64,000 bases of DNA from assembly GCF_009729415.1 (NCBI RefSeq), contig NZ_MPKW01000003.1, forward strand, positions 62,001 to 126,000. Reading direction: 5' to 3'. Of the stretch, positions 1-9,191 are shown piece by piece. How positions within the stretch are numbered: the first letter of the stretch is position 1; each line of letters starts with the position of its first letter. The notes below the pieces were generated by a model, which was not told where the DNA came from, searched no databases, and was given only the letters and a program-made list of their open reading frames with translations. Both the position numbers and the translations under genes were made by a program. The stretch is from Mycolicibacterium sp. CBMA 234. Its GTDB lineage: Bacteria > Actinomycetota > Actinomycetes > Mycobacteriales > Mycobacteriaceae.

Positions 1-908
1 GTCAGGCTCCACCAGGTCAGCGCGAACGGCATGCCGCGACGCATCGTCCGTATGGTCAATGCGCTGGCCAGCGCGATCCACAGCACCGCGAAACCCCAGA
101 CCGGGACGCCGAACAGGACGGCGAAAACGTTCATGGCAGAGGCCAATTCGGGGCTGACGGCTGACGCCGCCGCGGTTCCGAGTAGGCCGGCGGCGGTGAT
201 GCCCTGGCCCAGCGGACCCAGCACGATCCACAGTGTCGGGACCCGGGCCGACCCGGACGTGCCGTAGTGGGCGAGTCGGCTCCAGATCATCGTGATGATG
301 ATCAGCGCCGCGATCAGGGACAGCCCGAACATAGCGAAGCAGCCGTAGAACATCGTGGTGCGGCCCGTGCCCGGCGGTAGATGCGGCAGCAACAGTGCCC
401 CGGCCGCCGCAGACACCATCGGCGGGACCACAGGCATGAGCCAGCCGCCGAATGCGGCGTCCGGGCCGACCTCCAGCTGGGTGAACATCAGGTAGGGGAT
501 GGTCAGCGCTGTGAACAGGCCCCCGACCGTGCCTGCCGTCCACAGCACCCAGTCCAGGTCCACGGCAAACCGGGTGCCGATCAAATCGCGCCCGATCAGC
601 AGCGCTCCGAGGCCGACCGTCATCAGTGCCATCGGCGCCGCGCCGTAAAAGTGCGTCATCTGCGGGTTGCGGACCTGGCCGCGGGCCACCTTCGGGTGCC
701 GCACCCACTGCACCGTTACGGCGACGATCAACAGCACCAGCAGCGCCGTCGCAATCACCCACACGCCTTCGGCGAAGGCCCGCAACCCGGGCAGATGCAC
801 CGGCAGCGACGCGGCGGCCGTTGCCACGATCCCGGTACCCATCACGGAGGCGAACCAGTTGGGGCCGAAATATTGCAGCCGGGCAGTCTCCGGGGCATCG
901 ATGGTCAT
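1..908 (-). CDS. TDT/SLAC1-family (TehA-like) membrane transporter, 3' end outside window
   Basis: The minus strand is open from an ATG at 906-908 to the window edge, giving about 302 residues without a stop. The product starts MTIDAPETARL and contains the sequence FGPNWFASVMGTGIV, typical of the tellurite-resistance/dicarboxylate transporter (TDT, C4dic_mal_tran) family. Eight or more hydrophobic segments alternate with short loops. Members are plasma-membrane anion or sulfite/dicarboxylate channels or exporters; the substrate cannot be read from sequence. It is divergent from the LLM oxidoreductase at 955, with only 46 bp between the starts, so the two promoters must overlap. The C-terminus lies beyond position 1. 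Confidence 0.82.
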   Translation of the reverse strand, partial: MTIDAPETARLQYFGPNWFASVMGTGIVATAAASLPVHLPGLRAFAEGVWVIATALLVLLIVAVTVQWVRHPKVARGQVRNPQMTHFYGAAPMALMTVGLGALLIGRDLIGTRFAVDLDWVLWTAGTVGGLFTALTIPYLMFTQLEVGPDAAFGGWLMPVVPPMVSAAAGALLLPHLPPGTGRTTMFYGCFAMFGLSLIAALIIITMIWSRLAHYGTSGSARVPTLWIVLGPLGQGITAAGLLGTAAASAVSPELASAMNVFAVLFGVPVWGFAVLWIALASALTIRTMRRGMPFALTWWSL

Positions 909-954
909 GGTTCGATACAAACAGGTGACACAAACCAACCTCAAGGAGCATCTC

Positions 955-1872
955 GTGCAGATCAGCATTTTTGGTTCATTGAGTGGTCTCAAGTCTCCCG
1001 TCGACGACACCGTCGCGTACCTGAATCAGCTACGCGAAGAGGGTTTCCGGCGGGCCTGGTTCGCTCAAATGCCTTATGAGCCAGACCTTCTCACCGCGCT
1101 GACGGTCGGGCTGCGCGAGGTTGACGGCATTGAGGTGGGCACCGGCGTGCTGCCGATCCAGAACCAGCTCCCGATGTTGTTGGCGCAGCGGGCACTGACC
1201 ATCACCAGTATGGCCGGCAACCGGCTGCTGCTCGGGCTGGGTATGACGCATCAGGCCGTCACTGAGGGCATGTGGGGCATCCCGTGGGACAAGCCGGTGC
1301 GCCGGCTGAACGAGTACCTGGACGGGCTGCTCCCGTTGCTGGCCGGCGAGAAGGCCAACGCGACCGGGGAGACGGTGACCACGCGCGGCGCGCTGATCAT
1401 TCCCGGTGCCCAGACCCCGCCCGTCTACATCGCCGCGCTCGGGCCGAAGCTGCTGCAGATCGCGGGACGACGGTCCGCGGGCACCGTGACGTGGATGACG
1501 GGGCCGAAAACCCTTGCCGGACATGTCAGTCCGACGCTGCGCCAGGCCGCCGCCGATGCCGGTCGGGCCGACGCGGTGAGGGTGGTCGCGGCCATTCCGG
1601 TCGCGGTGACCGACGACGTTGACGCTGCCCGCAAGCAGGCCGCCGAGCAGTTCGTCATCTACGGGCAGCTGCCGTCGTACCGGGCCATGCTCGACCGTGA
1701 GGGCTACGCCGGTCCCGAGGACATCGCGATCATCGGCGACGAGCAGACGGTGCGTGATCGGCTCGCTGAATTGGAGGCCGCGGGCGTCGACGAGTACGTC
1801 GGCGTGACGTTCGATCCGTCTGCTGAGGGTCGGGCACGTACCCGCGCGGTGCTCAAGGAACTGGAGTCCTGA
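955..1872 (+). CDS. F420-dependent LLM-class (luciferase-like) oxidoreductase
   Basis: This 305-residue protein has the luciferase-like monooxygenase fold. It begins MQISIFGSLSG and contains the AERALTIT-like segment LAQRALTITSMAGNRLLLGLG, as in mycobacterial F420-dependent LLM oxidoreductases. Start choice: a longer open frame runs upstream, but GTG at 955 has AAGGAG six bases before it and begins at the first beta strand of the fold. These enzymes use reduced F420 (or FMN) for hydride transfer to small substrates; the substrate here is unknown. It is monocistronic and divergent from the TDT transporter. Confidence 0.85.
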   Translation: MQISIFGSLSGLKSPVDDTVAYLNQLREEGFRRAWFAQMPYEPDLLTALTVGLREVDGIEVGTGVLPIQNQLPMLLAQRALTITSMAGNRLLLGLGMTHQAVTEGMWGIPWDKPVRRLNEYLDGLLPLLAGEKANATGETVTTRGALIIPGAQTPPVYIAALGPKLLQIAGRRSAGTVTWMTGPKTLAGHVSPTLRQAAADAGRADAVRVVAAIPVAVTDDVDAARKQAAEQFVIYGQLPSYRAMLDREGYAGPEDIAIIGDEQTVRDRLAELEAAGVDEYVGVTFDPSAEGRARTRAVLKELES

Positions 1873-1935
1873 CACCAGGTTTGGCAAGGCTTCGTTGGCT
1901 GGCGGATCGACGTCGGCCCGCATAACGTTGCTGCA

Positions 1936-2649
1936 ATGGCGATCTCGTCGCATGTCGCCGAGCCTCACGACGGCTCGGTTGCGTCAAAGCTGAATTGGTT
2001 GCGCGCTGGAGTGCTTGGCGCCAACGACGGAATTGTGTCGACCGCTGGCATTGTCGTCGGTGTGGCGGCCGCGACGACGGACCGGGGGCCGATCTTCACC
2101 GCCGGCCTGGCCGGATTGGTCGCGGGCGCAGTGTCGATGGCCCTGGGCGAGTACGTTTCGGTGAGCTCTCAGCGCGACACCGAACGGGCCTTGCTGGCCA
2201 AGGAACAACGCGAGCTTCAGGAAGACCCCGACGCCGAACTCGACGAACTGACCAGCCTGTTGGAGGGTAGAGGGCTGTCGGGGTCGACGGCGCGCACGGC
2301 TGCCCAGGAGCTCACCGAACACAACGCGTTCGCCGCACACGCGGCTGTCGAATTAGGAATTACGCCAGGTGATTTGGCGAATCCGTGGGAGGCCGCGGTG
2401 TCGTCGGCGGTGGCGTTCACCGTCGGGGCACTGCTGCCGTTGATCGCGATTCTGCTGCCGCCGACGACACTCCGCGTTCCGGTGACCATGTTTGCCGTGC
2501 TCCTGGCGCTGGCGATCACCGGAGTGGTGTCGGCCCGCCTCGGTGGCGCGTCGGTTGGAAAGGCCGTGGCGCGCAACGTGATAGGTGGGGCGCTGGCCTT
2601 GGGAGCCACCTACATCGTCGGTCATCTCGTAGGTGGCGTCATCACCTGA
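1936..2649 (+). CDS. VIT1/CCC1-family Fe2+/Mn2+ transporter
   Basis: The 237-residue protein starts LNWLRAGVLGANDGIVSTAG after a short N-terminal tail, which is the hallmark first helix of VIT/CCC1 transporters. It continues with AGAVSMALGEYVSVSSQRDTE, the second conserved motif, then an acidic cytoplasmic segment (EQRELQEDPDAEL) corresponding to the metal-binding domain. Three hydrophobic helices close the protein. Family members move Fe2+ or Mn2+ out of the cytosol as proton antiporters. The gene ends exactly next to the convergent phaZ stop at 2650, so transcripts must overlap unless termination occurs inside a gene. Confidence 0.9.
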   Translation: MAISSHVAEPHDGSVASKLNWLRAGVLGANDGIVSTAGIVVGVAAATTDRGPIFTAGLAGLVAGAVSMALGEYVSVSSQRDTERALLAKEQRELQEDPDAELDELTSLLEGRGLSGSTARTAAQELTEHNAFAAHAAVELGITPGDLANPWEAAVSSAVAFTVGALLPLIAILLPPTTLRVPVTMFAVLLALAITGVVSARLGGASVGKAVARNVIGGALALGATYIVGHLVGGVIT

Positions 2650-3480
2650 TCACGGTCGTTCCCCCGGATCGTTGAGGAACTGGAGGATCACCGGTGCCAA
2701 CTCGTCGGCGTTGGTGATGAGGTCGACATGCCCACCGGAATGCAGATGCAGGTGTGAGTGCGGCAGCAGGAAATTCATGATGCGCGCGTTGATCACCGGG
2801 ACGATCGGGTCGTCGGTGCCCGCGACGATCAGCGTCTCCTGACGGACTGCGGGCAACGCGTGGATGCTGGTCCAGATCGCACCAGCCAGGAGCTGGTGCA
2901 GGTAGCCCATCTTCGAACCGGCATGCAACTGCTGCATGAACAGTTTCGCGACGTCGTCGCCGTGCTGGCGGACGGTGCCGCCGTAGAGGTCCCCGGCGAT
3001 CGATGCCGCGTAGTTGGTGTCCGAGAAGCGTTTCGGTGTCACCATTTTCGCGAGAATCCGGGGATGTCCGGGGATCATCACTGCTCCGGTTCCCGTGGCC
3101 ACCAGCACCAGCCGCCGGCAGCGACGGGGGTTCTGGAAAGCGAACTGCTGGGCCAGCGCGCCGCCCCAGGACAGTCCGAGGATGTCCACGACCGTGAATC
3201 CCAGCTTGTTCAGCATCCGGCCGACGACCCAGGCCAAGTAGGGAAAGCCATAGGGCGCGAACGACGTTGGTGACCCGCCGGTCCCGGGGACGTCGAACCG
3301 GACCACTGTGGTGCGCGGCAGGTGCTCGACGAAAGGGTCGAGCACCTCCAGGCTGGCGCCGATGCCGTTGCACAGCACCAGTGGAACTGCATTGGGATCA
3401 GTGCCCCAGTCGACCCTGACCCGCAGCCGCTGGCCGCCGACCGACACGTACCGTTCCAGCGTCACGTCGTAGTTCCTCAT
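2650..3480 (-). CDS. phaZ: Intracellular medium-chain PHA depolymerase PhaZ (alpha/beta hydrolase)
   Basis: The 276-residue alpha/beta hydrolase has an NGIGASLE oxyanion loop, FDVPGTGGSP, the nucleophile elbow GLSWGGALAQQFA and a C-terminal GGHVDLI histidine; the acid is in GTDDPIVP. This series matches the intracellular mcl-PHA depolymerase family of pseudomonads closely. The enzyme would hydrolyse storage granules to hydroxy acids. Start: ATG at 3478-3480 overlaps the phaC stop by three bases (ATGA-type coupling), which fits better than the longer upstream frame. It is the last gene of the fadD-phaC-phaZ operon. Confidence 0.85.
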   Translation of the reverse strand: MRNYDVTLERYVSVGGQRLRVRVDWGTDPNAVPLVLCNGIGASLEVLDPFVEHLPRTTVVRFDVPGTGGSPTSFAPYGFPYLAWVVGRMLNKLGFTVVDILGLSWGGALAQQFAFQNPRRCRRLVLVATGTGAVMIPGHPRILAKMVTPKRFSDTNYAASIAGDLYGGTVRQHGDDVAKLFMQQLHAGSKMGYLHQLLAGAIWTSIHALPAVRQETLIVAGTDDPIVPVINARIMNFLLPHSHLHLHSGGHVDLITNADELAPVILQFLNDPGERP

Positions 3481-5162
3481 TTCTGCAGCACATACGTTCC
3501 GGGCGCCGGGCCGGTGGCGACAAAGCCCTCGGCGCCCAGCGTCTTGGGTGCATCGACGTCGTCGCCGCTGCGCGCGGCCAGCCAGGCGACGAAGTCGGGC
3601 CACCAAGAGTCACTGGACTTTTCGGTGGTGGCCAGCCATTCTTCGGGCGTCGCGTCCTTCACCTGACCGATCCGGTACGACGCCTTCGGATTGCCCGGCG
3701 GGTTGACCAGCGCGGCGATGTGGCCGCTGGTGGACAGCACGTAGCGGTTGTCCTTGCTGCCCAACAACTTCGCGCTGCGGTAGGTCGCCTGCCACGGTGA
3801 GATATGGTCGGCGATGCCGCCGATGACGTAGGTGTCGCAGGTGATCTTGGACAGGTCAACTGGGGTGCCCAGCATGGTGATTGCACCCGGCGTCACCAGT
3901 GCGTTGTTCAGGCCCATCATCACCATGTCGCGGTGCAGCGCGGCGGCCATGCGGGTGGTGTCGGCGTTCCAGAACAGCACGTCGAAGGCCGCGGGGCTGC
4001 GACCCTGCACATAGTTGTTGACCCAATACCGCCACACCAGATCGGTCGGCCGCAGCCAGGCGAACATCTCGGCCATGTCCTTGCCGTCCAGGTAGCCCTT
4101 GCGGGCCGACGTGGCGATCGCGGCTTGCGCTGCGCGGTCACTCATTGCGGCAGAAGCGAATCCGGCCCGGTCCTGGTCCAGCACCGTCACCGCCAGGGTA
4201 AGGCTTGCGACCTTGTCGCCGTCGCCGATCTCGGCCAGGTGCGCGACCGTCATCGCTGTGATGATGCCGCCGGAGCAGCTGGCCATCAGGTGCGTGCCGG
4301 CCGATCCGGTGATGGTCCGCACCGCGTCGATGGCCTCGATGATGGCGGCGCCGTAGGCGTTGATGTCCCAATCCTTGTGCCGGGCTTGCGGATTACGCCA
4401 AGAGATGGTGAACACCTGCTGTCCTTGCTGCACGAAGTACTCGATCATGCTGCGGCCGGGGGCAATGTCCATGATGTAGTACTTGTTGATCACCGGCGGC
4501 ACCATCAACAGCGGCACCGAGTGCACCGTCGGGGTCTGCGGTGCGTACTGGATGAGCTCGAACATCGGAGTCTGCAGCACCACAGCCCCTTTGGTGACGG
4601 CCACGGTCTCGCCGACAGCGTAGGCGTCAGGCTCGACCATCGCCGGCACGCGGGGTGACGACATCATGTCGCGGGCAAAGGCTTTCAGGCCGCGCACGGC
4701 GCTGAGGCCGCCGGTGTCGATCATCGCCTTCCAGCCCAGCGGGCTGATCAACGGGTTGTTGGTGGGGGCCAGACCTTCGATGGCGTTGTCGAAGACGAAC
4801 CGCATCCGGGCTTCGTCGCGCCAGTCCAGATCGGCGTCGGCGAACAGCTGCTCGGCGGTGTCCGAAGCGGCGAGGTAGGCCTGCATGACGCGGTGCAGCA
4901 CGGGATTCTGTTGCCACGCAGGGTCACTGAACCGCTTGTCGGCGCGCTTCGGTGCCAGGTCGCAGTCGCCGGTCGCGATGCTGCCCAGTTCGCGGGCCAG
5001 TTCCTTGCCGCGCTCCAGCACCGTGCCGGGCTGCTTGGCCAGGCTGACGCCCATCCGCGCCCAGGCGCGGTCGGGCATCATCCGGCGCGCGAAGGGTTTG
5101 GTGGAGCTGGTGAGTAGCAGGTCCAGGGGTGCGGCCAGTTCGTCGGGAGGGGTCATAGCCAT
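3477..5162 (-). CDS. phaC: Poly(3-hydroxyalkanoate) synthase PhaC
   Basis: This 561-residue protein has the PHA synthase layout: an N-terminal helical domain with NPL-type motifs (FVFDNAIEGLAPTNNPL), then an alpha/beta hydrolase domain. The lipase-like box is SCSGG with the catalytic Cys near residue 295. The catalytic Asp lies in GGIADHISPW and the His in STSGHIAALVNPPG. Family members polymerise 3-hydroxyacyl-CoA into storage granules. Length is normal for class I/II enzymes. It starts two bases after the fadD stop and overlaps phaZ, so the three are one transcription unit making and degrading the polymer. Confidence 0.92.
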   Translation of the reverse strand: MAMTPPDELAAPLDLLLTSSTKPFARRMMPDRAWARMGVSLAKQPGTVLERGKELARELGSIATGDCDLAPKRADKRFSDPAWQQNPVLHRVMQAYLAASDTAEQLFADADLDWRDEARMRFVFDNAIEGLAPTNNPLISPLGWKAMIDTGGLSAVRGLKAFARDMMSSPRVPAMVEPDAYAVGETVAVTKGAVVLQTPMFELIQYAPQTPTVHSVPLLMVPPVINKYYIMDIAPGRSMIEYFVQQGQQVFTISWRNPQARHKDWDINAYGAAIIEAIDAVRTITGSAGTHLMASCSGGIITAMTVAHLAEIGDGDKVASLTLAVTVLDQDRAGFASAAMSDRAAQAAIATSARKGYLDGKDMAEMFAWLRPTDLVWRYWVNNYVQGRSPAAFDVLFWNADTTRMAAALHRDMVMMGLNNALVTPGAITMLGTPVDLSKITCDTYVIGGIADHISPWQATYRSAKLLGSKDNRYVLSTSGHIAALVNPPGNPKASYRIGQVKDATPEEWLATTEKSSDSWWPDFVAWLAARSGDDVDAPKTLGAEGFVATGPAPGTYVLQK

Positions 5163-5164
5163 GA

Positions 5165-6667
5165 TCAGTTATCGCTTTCGGTTGTGGGAATGGTGATTTC
5201 GCGGCGGAGCAGCTTTCCAGTCGGGCCCTTGGGCAGGTCGGCAAGGAACCAGATGCGTCGCGGGTACTTGTAGGCGGCCACCTGGCTCTTGACGAACTCG
5301 CGCAGTTCTTCGGCGGCGACCTGGATGCCGGGCTTGAGGCTGACGGCAGCGCCGACCTCTTCGCCGAGCGTGGCGTGCGGGATGCCGACGACGGCGGCTT
5401 CCGCCACGGCGGGGTGGGTGTACAGCACCTCTTCGATCTCGCGGGGATAGACGTTGAACCCGCCGCGAATGATGAGCGCCTTCTTGCGGTCGACGATGTA
5501 GTAGTAGCCGTCCTCGTCGGTACGGCCGATGTCGCCGGTGGAGAACCAGCCGTCCGCGTTGATCGCTTCAGCCGTGGCCTCGGGCAGGTTCCAGTAGCCC
5601 TTCATGACGTTGTGGCCACGGATCTGGATTTCGCCGGGCTCGCCCTGCGCCACCTCGACGCCGTCGTTGTCGACGATCCGCATCTCGACGCCCTCGACCG
5701 GCGTGCCGATCGAGCCGGCCTTGCGCTCACGGCCCGGGTGGTTGAACGCGGCCACCGGCGAGGTCTCCGACAGCCCGTACCCCTCGAGAACCGGGCAACC
5801 GAATGTCTCCTCGAAGTCGTGCAGCACCTGCACCGGAATCGCGGCACCGCCGGAGGCTGCCACGCGCAGCGTTTCAGTCGATGCCGAACCGGCGGCCGCC
5901 AGCAGCGCCGAGTACATCGTGGGTACTCCCTCGAAGATGGTGACGCCGTCGCGCTCGATCAGCTGCAGCGCCTTCGTCGCGTCGAAGCGGGGGAGCAGGC
6001 TCAGGGTCGCCCCCGCCAGTACCGCGGAGTTCAGGCCGCAGGTCAGGCCGAACACATGGAACAGCGGCAGACAGCCCATCACGACGTCGTCGGGTCCGAC
6101 GTCCATCAGCGTCCGCACGCAGACGTCGGCGTTGCGACCGAGGCCCCCGTGGGTCAGTTCGGCGCCCTTGGGCTTGCCCGTCGTACCCGAGGTGTGCAGG
6201 ACGACGGCGGTGTCGTCGTCGGTGCGCTCGACTGGCGCGGCCTGCGCGGGCAGGTCCGCGATCAGCGCCGCCAACCCGGCGTCATCGACCACCCAGCAGC
6301 CCGCACCTGCGGCCTCAGCGCCGGCCTGGGCCTCGGCGGCGAAGGCCGGCGTCGCGAACAGGGCCTTGGCCGTCGTGTTGGACAGGTAGAACTCGATCTC
6401 CGGCGCTTTGAGCAGCGGGTTCATCGGGACGGCGACGGCTCCGGCGTACATGATTCCGTAGAAGGCGGCAGCGAAGGCCGGCCCGTTCGGCAGCATGATG
6501 CCGATGCGGTCGCCAGGCTCGATACCGGCCTGCTGAAGCAGAGTGGCGACGCGGGCCGCGGCGTTGTCGAACTGGGCGTAGGTGTAGGTCTGGTCGTCGC
6601 AGCGGAGGGCGACGTGGTCCGGCCGGCGAGTGCGGCTGGCGACGAGGTTCTGGCTCAGGTTGGTCAT
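5165..6667 (-). CDS. fadD: Acyl-CoA ligase (FadD/AlkK-like, AMP-forming)
   Basis: The 500-residue ANL-superfamily ligase has the P-loop TSGTTGKPKGAE, the motif EGYGLSETSP, the hinge DRKKALIIRGGFNVYP and the C-terminal lysine motif GPTGKLLRREI. It activates a fatty acid to acyl-AMP and then acyl-CoA. As the first gene of the phaC-phaZ operon it probably feeds 3-hydroxyacyl-CoA or recycles acids released by PhaZ, like AlkK in mcl-PHA producers. The ATG at 6665-6667 faces the PucR-type regulator across 106 bp. Chain length cannot be read from sequence. It is not a stand-alone amino-acid adenylation domain. Confidence 0.88.
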   Translation of the reverse strand: MTNLSQNLVASRTRRPDHVALRCDDQTYTYAQFDNAAARVATLLQQAGIEPGDRIGIMLPNGPAFAAAFYGIMYAGAVAVPMNPLLKAPEIEFYLSNTTAKALFATPAFAAEAQAGAEAAGAGCWVVDDAGLAALIADLPAQAAPVERTDDDTAVVLHTSGTTGKPKGAELTHGGLGRNADVCVRTLMDVGPDDVVMGCLPLFHVFGLTCGLNSAVLAGATLSLLPRFDATKALQLIERDGVTIFEGVPTMYSALLAAAGSASTETLRVAASGGAAIPVQVLHDFEETFGCPVLEGYGLSETSPVAAFNHPGRERKAGSIGTPVEGVEMRIVDNDGVEVAQGEPGEIQIRGHNVMKGYWNLPEATAEAINADGWFSTGDIGRTDEDGYYYIVDRKKALIIRGGFNVYPREIEEVLYTHPAVAEAAVVGIPHATLGEEVGAAVSLKPGIQVAAEELREFVKSQVAAYKYPRRIWFLADLPKGPTGKLLRREITIPTTESDN

Positions 6668-6734
6668 GTATCAAGAGTGATTCCGTGCGGCCGCAGAAGC
6701 GATGGTGGCCGGAACAACAGTGACCACTCCCAAA

Positions 6735-6748
6735 TGTGATCGCCCACA
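6735..6748. promoter_or_regulatory. Candidate operator between fadD and the PucR-type regulator
   Basis: TGTGATCGCCCACA is an imperfect inverted repeat (TGTG-N6-CACA). It sits in the middle of the 106-bp divergent intergenic region, 25 bp before the regulator start. Position and symmetry fit an autoregulatory operator shared by the PHA operon and the regulator. Only symmetry and location support this. Confidence 0.35.
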
Positions 6749-6773
6749 ATCGGCACTCACCTATGGTTGGCAG

Positions 6774-7955
6774 ATGCGGGCCGGAGTTGACGAGCATGTG
6801 CTGGAACTCAGCCGGATCATGCTCGCGCGCGTGGAGTCGCTCGGCGAACAACTGGCCGATCGGATCTACAGTCGCATCGACGGCTACCAAGCGACGCCGT
6901 CGGCCCGTGACAATGTGCGCGAAAGTTGTATTGCCAACATGACTTTCGTGTTCCACACGCTGTCCCGTGACGGCGAGGCGGACCTGACGCCGGCCGTGAC
7001 AACGGGCCGGGAGCGGGCCGTCGAGGGCATTCCTCTGGCATCGGTGATGACGGCCTACCGCATCGGCTTCCGGTTCATGTGGGAGAGCTTTGTCGCGGCG
7101 GCGCGGGAGGCCGGCATCCCGACCGAGTCCATCCTCGAGGCCAGCGCCCGCATCTTCCTCAGCCAGGACGAGTTCACCCAAGCCATGACCGGCGCGTACC
7201 GCGAACAGCTCACCAGCCAGATCATGGACCGGGAAGAGGAGCGGTCGGCCCTGGTCGAGGCGGTGCTGTTCGGCCGCATCACCGACACCCAAAGCCTGTG
7301 GGACGCAGCCGATCTACTCGGACTCCCGACATCTGGGCCGTATGTTGTTGCGGCAGCAGAGATTCCGGCCATCGGCAAGCTGGGACTGCCGGAGATCGCG
7401 AATAAGCTGGCGGCCCGCGACATTCGTTCGGCCTGGCGGCTGCTGCCCGATCTGCAGGTCGGCGTCGTGCATCTGCGCCAGGCTGCGACGTACGGCGTGC
7501 TGGTGGAGGTGCTTCGCAAGGTTGCGACGGCGCGCGTCGGCATCAGCCCGACGTTCGGCAGTCTCGCCGACACCGGCGAGGGCCTGCGGCTGGCCCGGCT
7601 CGCGGTGACGGGCAAGCCCAGTCGCGACGGGCTGGTCTGTGCCTTCGATGACGCCCCGCTGGCGTTCGCCGCCGTCAGCGCGCCGGACGTGATGAACCGG
7701 ATTGAGGAGTCGGTGCTCGGCGGGCTCCGTGGGCTGCCGGCAGAAGAACGGGCCGTCCTGTCCCAGACCTTCCAGGCCTGGCTCGACGCGGGCGGCTCGG
7801 CAAACGACGCAGCCGCCGCAATCTTCTGCCACCCCAACACAATTCGGCATCGCCTGCACCGCATCGAGGAACGGACCGGGCGGTCGCTGTCGCGCCCCCG
7901 CGACGTCGCCGAGCTGTGCCTGGCCTTCGAGATCAGCCAGCGTCTGCCCGACTAA
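6774..7955 (+). CDS. PucR-family transcriptional regulator (GGDEF-like plus PucR HTH)
   Basis: This 393-residue protein begins MRAGVDEHVLELSRI. It has an N-terminal helical RsbRD-type sensor region, a central degenerate GGDEF-like domain, and a C-terminal PucR helix-turn-helix (AWLDAGGSANDAAAAIFCHP followed by NTIRHRLHRIEERTG). That HTH is the signature of the PucR/CdaR family (HTH_30). Start choice: the ATG at 6774 is preferred over an in-frame upstream codon because the family N-terminus begins there. Its divergence from fadD-phaC-phaZ suggests it controls PHA metabolism; this is inferred from position only. Confidence 0.85.
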   Translation: MRAGVDEHVLELSRIMLARVESLGEQLADRIYSRIDGYQATPSARDNVRESCIANMTFVFHTLSRDGEADLTPAVTTGRERAVEGIPLASVMTAYRIGFRFMWESFVAAAREAGIPTESILEASARIFLSQDEFTQAMTGAYREQLTSQIMDREEERSALVEAVLFGRITDTQSLWDAADLLGLPTSGPYVVAAAEIPAIGKLGLPEIANKLAARDIRSAWRLLPDLQVGVVHLRQAATYGVLVEVLRKVATARVGISPTFGSLADTGEGLRLARLAVTGKPSRDGLVCAFDDAPLAFAAVSAPDVMNRIEESVLGGLRGLPAEERAVLSQTFQAWLDAGGSANDAAAAIFCHPNTIRHRLHRIEERTGRSLSRPRDVAELCLAFEISQRLPD

Positions 7956-7972
7956 CCCTGTGTGCCGTGCAC

Positions 7973-8197
7973 GTTGACTGTGCGCCTACGTTGCTCGCTA
8001 CTCGCAACAAGTCAGCGCCAGCGCACGGTCAATGTGCTGGGCAGGCGGCTACTGGTTGAGTGTGCGTCTGGGTAGGCGGTTACTCGGACAATGTCTGCTG
8101 TGCCGCACGGTGAAGGGGCGGATGGGATGGCCGGGCGTTCACTGTGCGTGGGAGCGGACGGCTACTCGCAGATGTTCTGCGCTGGCGCACGGTGAAC
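7973..8197. repeat. Three degenerate ~60-bp palindromic repeats (units R1-R3)
   Basis: The units lie at 7973-8032, 8055-8114 and 8137-8197. Each opens with GTTGASTGTGCG or GTTCACTGTGCG, has a conserved centre GCTACTCGCA (GTTACTCGGA in R2) and closes with GCACGGTSAA. The ends are near-perfect inverted repeats (R3: GTTCACTGTGCG against CGCACGGTGAAC, one mismatch), so each unit can fold into a cruciform or hairpin. Unit length is 60-61 bp. A partial copy of the central motif (GGCTACTGG) lies at 8046-8054. They sit upstream of the DUF559 gene; two more units follow it. No target-site duplication is evident. Confidence 0.7.
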
Positions 8198-8294
8198 CGC
8201 AGGTTTATTCACAGTTGGCGATTCATCCACAGGCGCAGCCTTCATGGCGGCTGACGCTGCCACGGATGTCCGTGGCCGCGGTGAAGGTGTCGCC

Positions 8295-9191
8295 ATGACC
8301 GAACCATTCATCGGCAGCGAAGCCTTGGCTGCAGGCGTGCTCAACCGCTACGAGCTCGGCCGTCACTACCGCCTGCTCATGCCGAAGGTCTACATGGACA
8401 AGCGGAGTGAGTTGTCGCTCCAGCAGCGCACGACTGCGGCGTGGTTGTGGGCGGGTCGACAGGCCGTCATCGCTGGAGCCGCTGCATCGGCTCTTCATGG
8501 CGCGAGTTGGGTAGCTGACGATGTTCCCATTGAGTTGATAAGCGCGAAGATCCGCGCGCCGCAAGGGGTGATCACTCGTCGGGACTTCCTTCACGACGAC
8601 GAGGTCACTCGCATCGACGCCGTGCTCGTCACCAGCGCGGAGCGCACCGCATTCGACCTGGGCCGCCGCGGATTGATCGGGTCTGCTGTGGCACGCCTCG
8701 ATGCCCTGGCTCGGGTTACCGGGTTCAAGGCCGACGATGTTTTGGTGCTGGCTGCACGCCACCCGCATGCCAGGGGTTTGAGGCAACTGGAACGGGCGCT
8801 GGACTTGTTTGATCCGGGTGGACACTCTCCTCAGGAAACCCGGTTGCGATTGACGTTGATAGGCGCAGGGTTTCCCAAGCCGCAGACCCAGATACCTGTG
8901 CTTGGACCCGACTGCAATCCGATGTATTTCATCGACATGGGCTGGGAGGAACTGATGCTGGCGGTCGAGTACGAGGGCGCGCAACACGGAGACCAGATCG
9001 GTTACGACATCGTGCGCGGTGACTACATCACGCAAATCGGGTGGACCCACGTCAGGGTTGCCGCAGGCCATCGCAAGCCGTCCGTTGTTGCGCGGGTCGA
9101 GCGGGAATGGGATCGCCTGTGGCGGCCAGGGCTTGGGGTTGACCCACGTACCCCGCCCCTTCCCGGGCCTCCGCTGGACCGAATGCGTTGA
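8295..9191 (+). CDS. DUF559/Vsr-fold putative endonuclease with AbiEi-like N-terminal region
   Basis: The 298-residue protein has an N-terminal region (residues 1-170) resembling the mycobacterial AbiEi-like/DUF559 proteins, including AASALHGASW and TSAERTAFDLGRR. Its C-terminus looks like a PD-(D/E)XK nuclease: SPQETRLRL, then YFIDMGWEELMLAVEYEG with the D...E-x-E acidic residues, then a basic VRVAAGH segment. The ATG at 8295 has AAGG seven bases upstream and is preferred over the earlier frame opening. The stop codon lies inside repeat R4. Function is unknown; the family is multicopy in mycobacteria and may include nucleases linked to repeats or to toxin-antitoxin-like modules. Confidence 0.65.
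   Translation: MTEPFIGSEALAAGVLNRYELGRHYRLLMPKVYMDKRSELSLQQRTTAAWLWAGRQAVIAGAAASALHGASWVADDVPIELISAKIRAPQGVITRRDFLHDDEVTRIDAVLVTSAERTAFDLGRRGLIGSAVARLDALARVTGFKADDVLVLAARHPHARGLRQLERALDLFDPGGHSPQETRLRLTLIGAGFPKPQTQIPVLGPDCNPMYFIDMGWEELMLAVEYEGAQHGDQIGYDIVRGDYITQIGWTHVRVAAGHRKPSVVARVEREWDRLWRPGLGVDPRTPPLPGPPLDRMR

Noticed and set aside
5165..6667. FadD as the missing trans-acting adenylation domain for the A-less module
   Set aside because: It is tightly coupled to phaC-phaZ, 38 kb from the NRPS, and has fatty acyl-CoA ligase motifs, so a PHA role is more economical.
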